The notes below the pieces were generated by a model, which saw only the letters and a program-made list of their open reading frames with translations, did not search any database and was not told where the DNA came from. From positions 1 to 17,797 of the forward strand of contig UQTN01000041.1 in assembly GCA_900543945.1 (NCBI GenBank): DNA of 17,797 nucleotides. The letters run 5' to 3'. This document shows, piece by piece, positions 15,335 through 17,797 of the stretch. The translations under genes and the position numbers were made by a program. Numbering within the stretch: the stretch's first letter is position 1; every line of letters starts with the position of its first letter. This DNA is from an uncultured Collinsella sp. Lineage in GTDB: Bacteria > Actinomycetota > Coriobacteriia > Coriobacteriales > Coriobacteriaceae.

Positions 15335-15669
15335 CGCTCCTCCCCGGCAACGCCGGCGCGTTTCATAAGCGAACGCAATGCATTGTCCATCTCCTGCGGC
15401 GAGGAAACCCTCGTCTTGGGAGTTGCGAACAAGATGATGTCATAACCCGCAACGGGAAATCCACAGCTGCGGGCGGCCTCGCGCATCACACGCTTAGAAC
15501 GGTTGCGCACGACAGCACAACCGAGCCGTTTAGCACCAACGAAGGCGACCCTTCCGGAGTCGCCTTCGCCAACCGATTCACATATGGTCATTCGAATCAG
15601 AGGGTGATTGAAACGACGCCCCTGACTGAACACATGCTCGAAATCTTGCCGAGACTTAATAGTCTTCAT
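15331..15669 (-). CDS. rnpA: Ribonuclease P protein component
   Basis: A 112-residue basic protein subunit of RNase P, which trims the 5' leaders of tRNA precursors together with the RNA subunit (not in this window). The family helix R-N-R-S-K-R-V-M-R-E-A-A-R at about 55-67 (RNR motif) and the early F-x-x-V-F-S-x-G-R-R strand are present. The start ATG 15669 lies 20 nt after rpmH; it overlaps yidD by ATGA at the other end. It is the second gene of the rpmH operon. Confidence 0.96.
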   Translation of the reverse strand: MKTIKSRQDFEHVFSQGRRFNHPLIRMTICESVGEGDSGRVAFVGAKRLGCAVVRNRSKRVMREAARSCGFPVAGYDIILFATPKTRVSSPQEMDNALRSLMKRAGVAGEER

Positions 15670-15689
15670 GCGAGATGTGTGTATCGCTG

Positions 15690-15824
15690 CTAGACAGTGA
15701 GACGCTTGCGGCCCTTGGCGCGACGACGGGCGAGCACGGCACGACCACCCTTGGTGGCCATACGGGCACGGAAGCCATGGGTCTTGGCACGCTTACGCTT
15801 ATTAGGCTGATACGTACGCTTCAT
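15690..15824 (-). CDS. rpmH: 50S ribosomal protein L34
   Basis: A 44-residue L34, almost fully diagnostic: M-K-R-T-Y-Q-P-N-K-R-K-R-A-K-T-H-G-F-R-A-R-M and the basic tail. It is part of the large ribosomal subunit. AGGAGG lies 8 nt before the ATG at 15824. It leads the rpmH-rnpA-yidD-yidC-khpB operon. The promoter at 15897-15926 is at the edge of the putative origin. Confidence 0.98.
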   Translation of the reverse strand: MKRTYQPNKRKRAKTHGFRARMATKGGRAVLARRRAKGRKRLTV

Positions 15825-15852
15825 CTTAAGTTCCTCCTGCTGCATTTCGAGT

Positions 15853-15870
15853 GTCCGCGGGGGCGCGGAC
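15853..15870 (-). promoter_or_regulatory. Stem-loop in the rpmH 5' leader
   Basis: GTCCGCG (15853-15859) and CGCGGAC (15864-15870) form a perfect 7-bp GC-rich stem with a four-base loop, in the leader about 29 nt upstream of the rpmH start and just ahead of the Shine-Dalgarno region. There is no U-tract, so it is not a plain terminator. It could affect mRNA stability or translation; no regulator is known from the sequence. Confidence 0.45.
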
Positions 15871-15896
15871 GCAGATATAGACACGTGAGCTTGAAG

Positions 15897-15926
15897 ATTG
15901 TAGGGAAATCAATGTTCAAATGTCAA
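15897..15926 (-). promoter_or_regulatory. Sigma70-type promoter of the rpmH operon
   Basis: On the minus strand TTGACA (15926-15921) and TACAAT (15902-15897) are separated by 18 bp. The -35 is perfect and the -10 has one mismatch. The expected start of transcription is near 15890, giving a leader of about 65 nt. Confidence 0.85.
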
Positions 15927-16023
15927 GAAATCAAAGGTAAAAGGTTGCGCAGTTCACACGGTTCCCCCATAAGCCGAGCTCGATTTAGCGGTACATGGCA
16001 ACTTTTCACGATATTTCATCGAG

Positions 16024-16085
16024 TTTTCAACAGGTCATGTTGGCAATGTTGAGAACTTTTCGTCCGTTTTCCAAAGTTTTCAACA
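16024..16085. promoter_or_regulatory. Cluster of three DnaA-box-like motifs
   Basis: TTTTCAACA occurs at 16024-16032 and 16077-16085 on the plus strand, each within AGTTTTCAACAGGT-like context. TTCTCAACA occurs at 16047-16055 on the minus strand (plus strand TGTTGAGAA). The first form matches 7 of 9 positions of the E. coli DnaA box TTATCCACA, and the second matches 6. Assignment as DnaA-binding sites is inference from similarity, repetition and location. Confidence 0.55.
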
Positions 16086-16169
16086 GGTTTTGAAAAGTTG
16101 TCGAAAGATGAGAAACATTGCACGGTGAGCTACTATTTGTTCGAAACCTTTTGAAAGATTGCGAGCGGC

Positions 16170-17522
16170 ATGTCTGACGACTTTTACACCATGGTCGATT
16201 CCGGAGACCCGGCACCCGACAACGAGCACATCACCGGCGTGCGCGAAGAGCGTAAGGAAGGCGAGCAGACGACCACGCAGGCGCCAAAAGCCATGTACGC
16301 CGCGCGCATCGCCGTCTATGACGACATGCTGTCGACACCGCGTGTGATCGTCATTGATCCGCAAGATGTCCGCACGTATTTGGAAGAGACGACCAACACC
16401 GTCTACCAGTGTATGAAAGAGCAAGGTGGCCACATCTCGCTCATGGTCATCCGCGAGATTGTCGAAAACTTTATCCACGCACACTTTGCCGAGCCCATCA
16501 TCTCGATTCTGGACGGCGGAGACACCATCCGCTTTGCTGATCAAGGACCCGGCATCGACGACAAGGAGCGCGCTTTCGACTTTGGCGTTACCAGCGCAAA
16601 CAGCAAGATGAAGCGCTATATCCGTGGAACAGGAGCAGGGTTTCCCATGGTGCAGGAGTATTTGGAAAACGCCGGCGGGGCCGTGTCCATCGAGGACAAT
16701 ATGGGCAACGGCACCGTGGTTACGGTAAGCCTGGACCCTAAACGCGTGCAGGAAATCGAACGCGCCGGCGGGCGCGGTGCTGCCGTGCGGCCCGAGACGG
16801 AGCAGCCCGCATATCCCCTGCCGGGAGCTTTTGCGCAGCAGCCCATGGCAACGCAGCAGATGCAGCCCCGCGTGGGACAGATGCAGCAGCCCGGAATGCT
16901 TCCTACACAAGAGCCCCAGGCGGCGTCGATGTCGATGCCGCCAAACATGCCAGAGACCGTGCTGCTGGCGGATCAGGATACAGCAGCAATGCAGCAGGCG
17001 ACGGGGGCACCGGGTAGCCAGCAAATGGGCTATCAGCCGTACCAACAGGGATATCCATATCAGCAGATGCAGCCACTGGGGTATGGCCAGCAGTTCCCGC
17101 AGCAGTACCAGCAGGGATATCAGCAGCCGTACCAGCAGATGCCGCAGCAGCAGTACAACCCCTGGGCCCAGCAGATGCCTCCGCAGCCTTACCAACAGTG
17201 GCCTCAAAGTTTTCAACAGCAAATGCCGCCGATGCAGAGTTCTCAACAACCAGCAGCTCAAATGATGTATCCTAATGCAGCAAATCAGTATGCGCAGCCA
17301 CAACCGGACGTGTTCGTAAGCGATCGCGGCAACGCCGCGCTGGGCTATCTGGCGCAAAATCAAGCGTGCGGTGCTACCGATCTGGCGAGGGCGTTTGGAA
17401 ACTCGGCCCCCACTTGGTCACGCACGCTCAATGACTTGGCGCAGGCCGGCTTGGTCATCAAGCATGGCCAGAAATACCATCTGACCGAACTCGGCGCCGC
17501 TCGCGTGCGAGCTCAGAGCTAA
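16170..17522 (+). CDS. GHKL ATPase with Q/P/Y/M-rich low-complexity region and C-terminal winged helix, unknown function
   Basis: A 450-residue protein I cannot name. Residues about 60-190 form a GHKL (HATPase_c) ATP-binding domain with an intact N-box (E96-x3-N100-F-I-H-A), G1 box D124-Q-G-P-G-I and G2 box R-G-T-G-A-G-F (152-158); no phospho-acceptor histidine domain is seen. Residues about 220-380 are low complexity, dominated by Gln, Pro, Met and Tyr (repeats such as Y-Q-Q-G-Y and P-Y-Q-Q-M), resembling prion-like sequence. Residues about 382-450 look like a winged helix (G-A-T-D-L-A-R-A-F ... W-S-R-T-L-N-D-L-A-Q-A-G-L-V). The start ATG 16170 has only a weak GCGAG upstream. It ends 15 nt before dnaA and is probably cotranscribed with it. 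Two DnaA-box-like motifs lie inside its coding sequence. A role in origin control is inference from position and domains. Confidence 0.85.
   Translation: MSDDFYTMVDSGDPAPDNEHITGVREERKEGEQTTTQAPKAMYAARIAVYDDMLSTPRVIVIDPQDVRTYLEETTNTVYQCMKEQGGHISLMVIREIVENFIHAHFAEPIISILDGGDTIRFADQGPGIDDKERAFDFGVTSANSKMKRYIRGTGAGFPMVQEYLENAGGAVSIEDNMGNGTVVTVSLDPKRVQEIERAGGRGAAVRPETEQPAYPLPGAFAQQPMATQQMQPRVGQMQQPGMLPTQEPQAASMSMPPNMPETVLLADQDTAAMQQATGAPGSQQMGYQPYQQGYPYQQMQPLGYGQQFPQQYQQGYQQPYQQMPQQQYNPWAQQMPPQPYQQWPQSFQQQMPPMQSSQQPAAQMMYPNAANQYAQPQPDVFVSDRGNAALGYLAQNQACGATDLARAFGNSAPTWSRTLNDLAQAGLVIKHGQKYHLTELGAARVRAQS
17210..17248 (+). promoter_or_regulatory. Two DnaA-box-like motifs inside the coding sequence
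   Basis: TTTTCAACA at 17210-17218 shares a 14-base identity (AAAGTTTTCAACAG, 17206-17219) with the intergenic motif at 16073-16086. TTCTCAACA at 17240-17248 matches the inverted intergenic copy and starts 30 bp later. Both lie in the Gln-rich coding segment about 290-330 bp upstream of the dnaA start. Function as DnaA sites is inference. Confidence 0.45.
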
Positions 17523-17537
17523 AGAACGGGAGAGATA

Positions 17538-17797
17538 GTGGACGAGGAAGCAAGCATCATCCTGGGGGATGCCATCGCCTTTTGCCAGCGCGACGGCCAA
17601 GATGCACGCCTCATCAACATGCTGGGGCAATCGCGCGCCATAAGCCTAACCGAAGATACGCTCACGATCGAGGCCCCCTCGCGCTTTGCCATCGCGCAGC
17701 TCAAAAAGCATCAGCCGACCATTGAGGCCTATCTGGAAGAAATCGCCTTTGCACCGATTGCGCTCGACATCGTGGCACCGCAAGGCGCCGCGACGGA
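17538..17797 (+). CDS. dnaA: Chromosomal replication initiator DnaA (5' part, cut by the window end)
   Basis: The first 86 codons are present. The GTG start at 17538 has GGGAG 5 nt upstream and lies 15 nt after the GHKL-protein stop. The visible residues fit DnaA domain I (about 1-75, the DnaB/DnaA-interaction domain) with the expected pattern: an acidic N-terminal helix, then L-T-E-D-T-L-T-I-E-A-P-S-R-F-A and a following K-K-H-Q-P-T-I-E-A helix, the usual L-x-I-x-A-P-x-x-F-A-x-x-x-L-K signature. The linker and the AAA+ and DNA-binding domains lie beyond the window. DnaA opens the origin and is expected to act on the repeats described nearby. Confidence 0.93.
   Translation, partial: MDEEASIILGDAIAFCQRDGQDARLINMLGQSRAISLTEDTLTIEAPSRFAIAQLKKHQPTIEAYLEEIAFAPIALDIVAPQGAAT

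Larger units (their letters stand above)
15825..16169. other. Putative chromosomal replication origin (oriC), gene-free interval
   Basis: This 345-bp non-coding interval lies between rpmH and the gene preceding dnaA, with gene orientation diverging around it. It holds the rpmH leader and promoter on the left. The right half (about 15990-16160) is dense in TTTTCAACA and TTCTCAACA motifs, listed separately, plus an exact inverted pair CAACTTTTCA (15999-16008) and TGAAAAGTTG (16091-16100). A moderately A-rich stretch at about 15903-15950 could be an unwinding element, but no strongly AT-rich block stands out. Classical TTATCCACA boxes are absent. Origin identity rests on gene context and these repeats. 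Confidence 0.7.

Noticed and set aside
16820..17260. CAG-rich tract as a tandem DNA repeat or mobile element
   Set aside because: The repetition is at amino-acid level with irregular unit length, no terminal repeats and an intact reading frame, so it is low-complexity coding sequence.
16080..17363. Minus-strand open frame of 427 codons
   Set aside because: Antisense to the GHKL gene; its Leu/Arg/His-rich composition is the mirror of the CAG-rich coding strand.
1..17797. tRNA, rRNA, CRISPR array, insertion sequence or prophage
   Set aside because: None was seen on either strand by eye: no regularly spaced direct repeats with spacers, no transposase or integrase, and no rRNA motifs.

Overview
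This window looks like the chromosomal replication-origin region of a high-G+C actinobacterium. Gene content and order suggest a Coriobacteriia member, most like Collinsella. That assignment is inference from general resemblance: a PafB/PafC-type WYL pair, a rpmH-rnpA-yidD-yidC-khpB-rsmG-parA-parB block beside dnaA, and strongly acidic, Ala/Pro-rich proteins. No database was searched.

Layout. From 1 to about 3470, on the minus strand, lies a very large membrane protein built on an M28-peptidase fold that appears catalytically degenerate and is split by a disordered insert of about 660 residues. A small single-pass membrane protein follows it. Two WYL-domain regulators (3671-5597, plus strand) diverge from it and meet, tail to tail, a minus-strand pair: ddl (D-Ala-D-Ala ligase) and a DnaQ-exonuclease/DinG-helicase fusion whose start overlaps the ddl stop. 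rlmN (plus) diverges from ddl. A convergent terminator region with a degenerate parS (10600-10790) separates rlmN from the parA-parB-small-protein operon (minus). That operon is preceded by three perfect parS sites spaced exactly 39 bp apart. Next come rsmG and the rpmH-rnpA-yidD-yidC-khpB operon, which ends in a strong terminator at 13651-13677 and is driven by a good sigma70-type promoter at 15897-15926.

The gene-free interval 15825-16169 is the likely oriC. To its right on the plus strand is a 450-residue protein with a GHKL ATPase domain, a long Gln/Pro/Tyr/Met-rich low-complexity stretch and a C-terminal winged-helix domain. It is followed 15 nt later by the 5' part of dnaA, which runs off the window. 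Apart from rlmN and the WYL pair, genes point away from the putative origin on both sides, as expected for leading-strand transcription.

How the parts relate. The window joins replication initiation (dnaA, oriC), origin segregation (ParABS), ribosome and tRNA maturation (rpmH, rnpA, rsmG, rlmN), membrane insertion (YidC, YidD), RNA binding (KhpB), cell-wall precursor synthesis (Ddl) and DNA-damage functions (WYL pair, DinG-like). The most unusual items are the GHKL/low-complexity/winged-helix protein at the origin, non-classical DnaA-box-like repeats found both in the intergenic origin and inside that protein's coding sequence, and the M28-like pseudo-peptidase.
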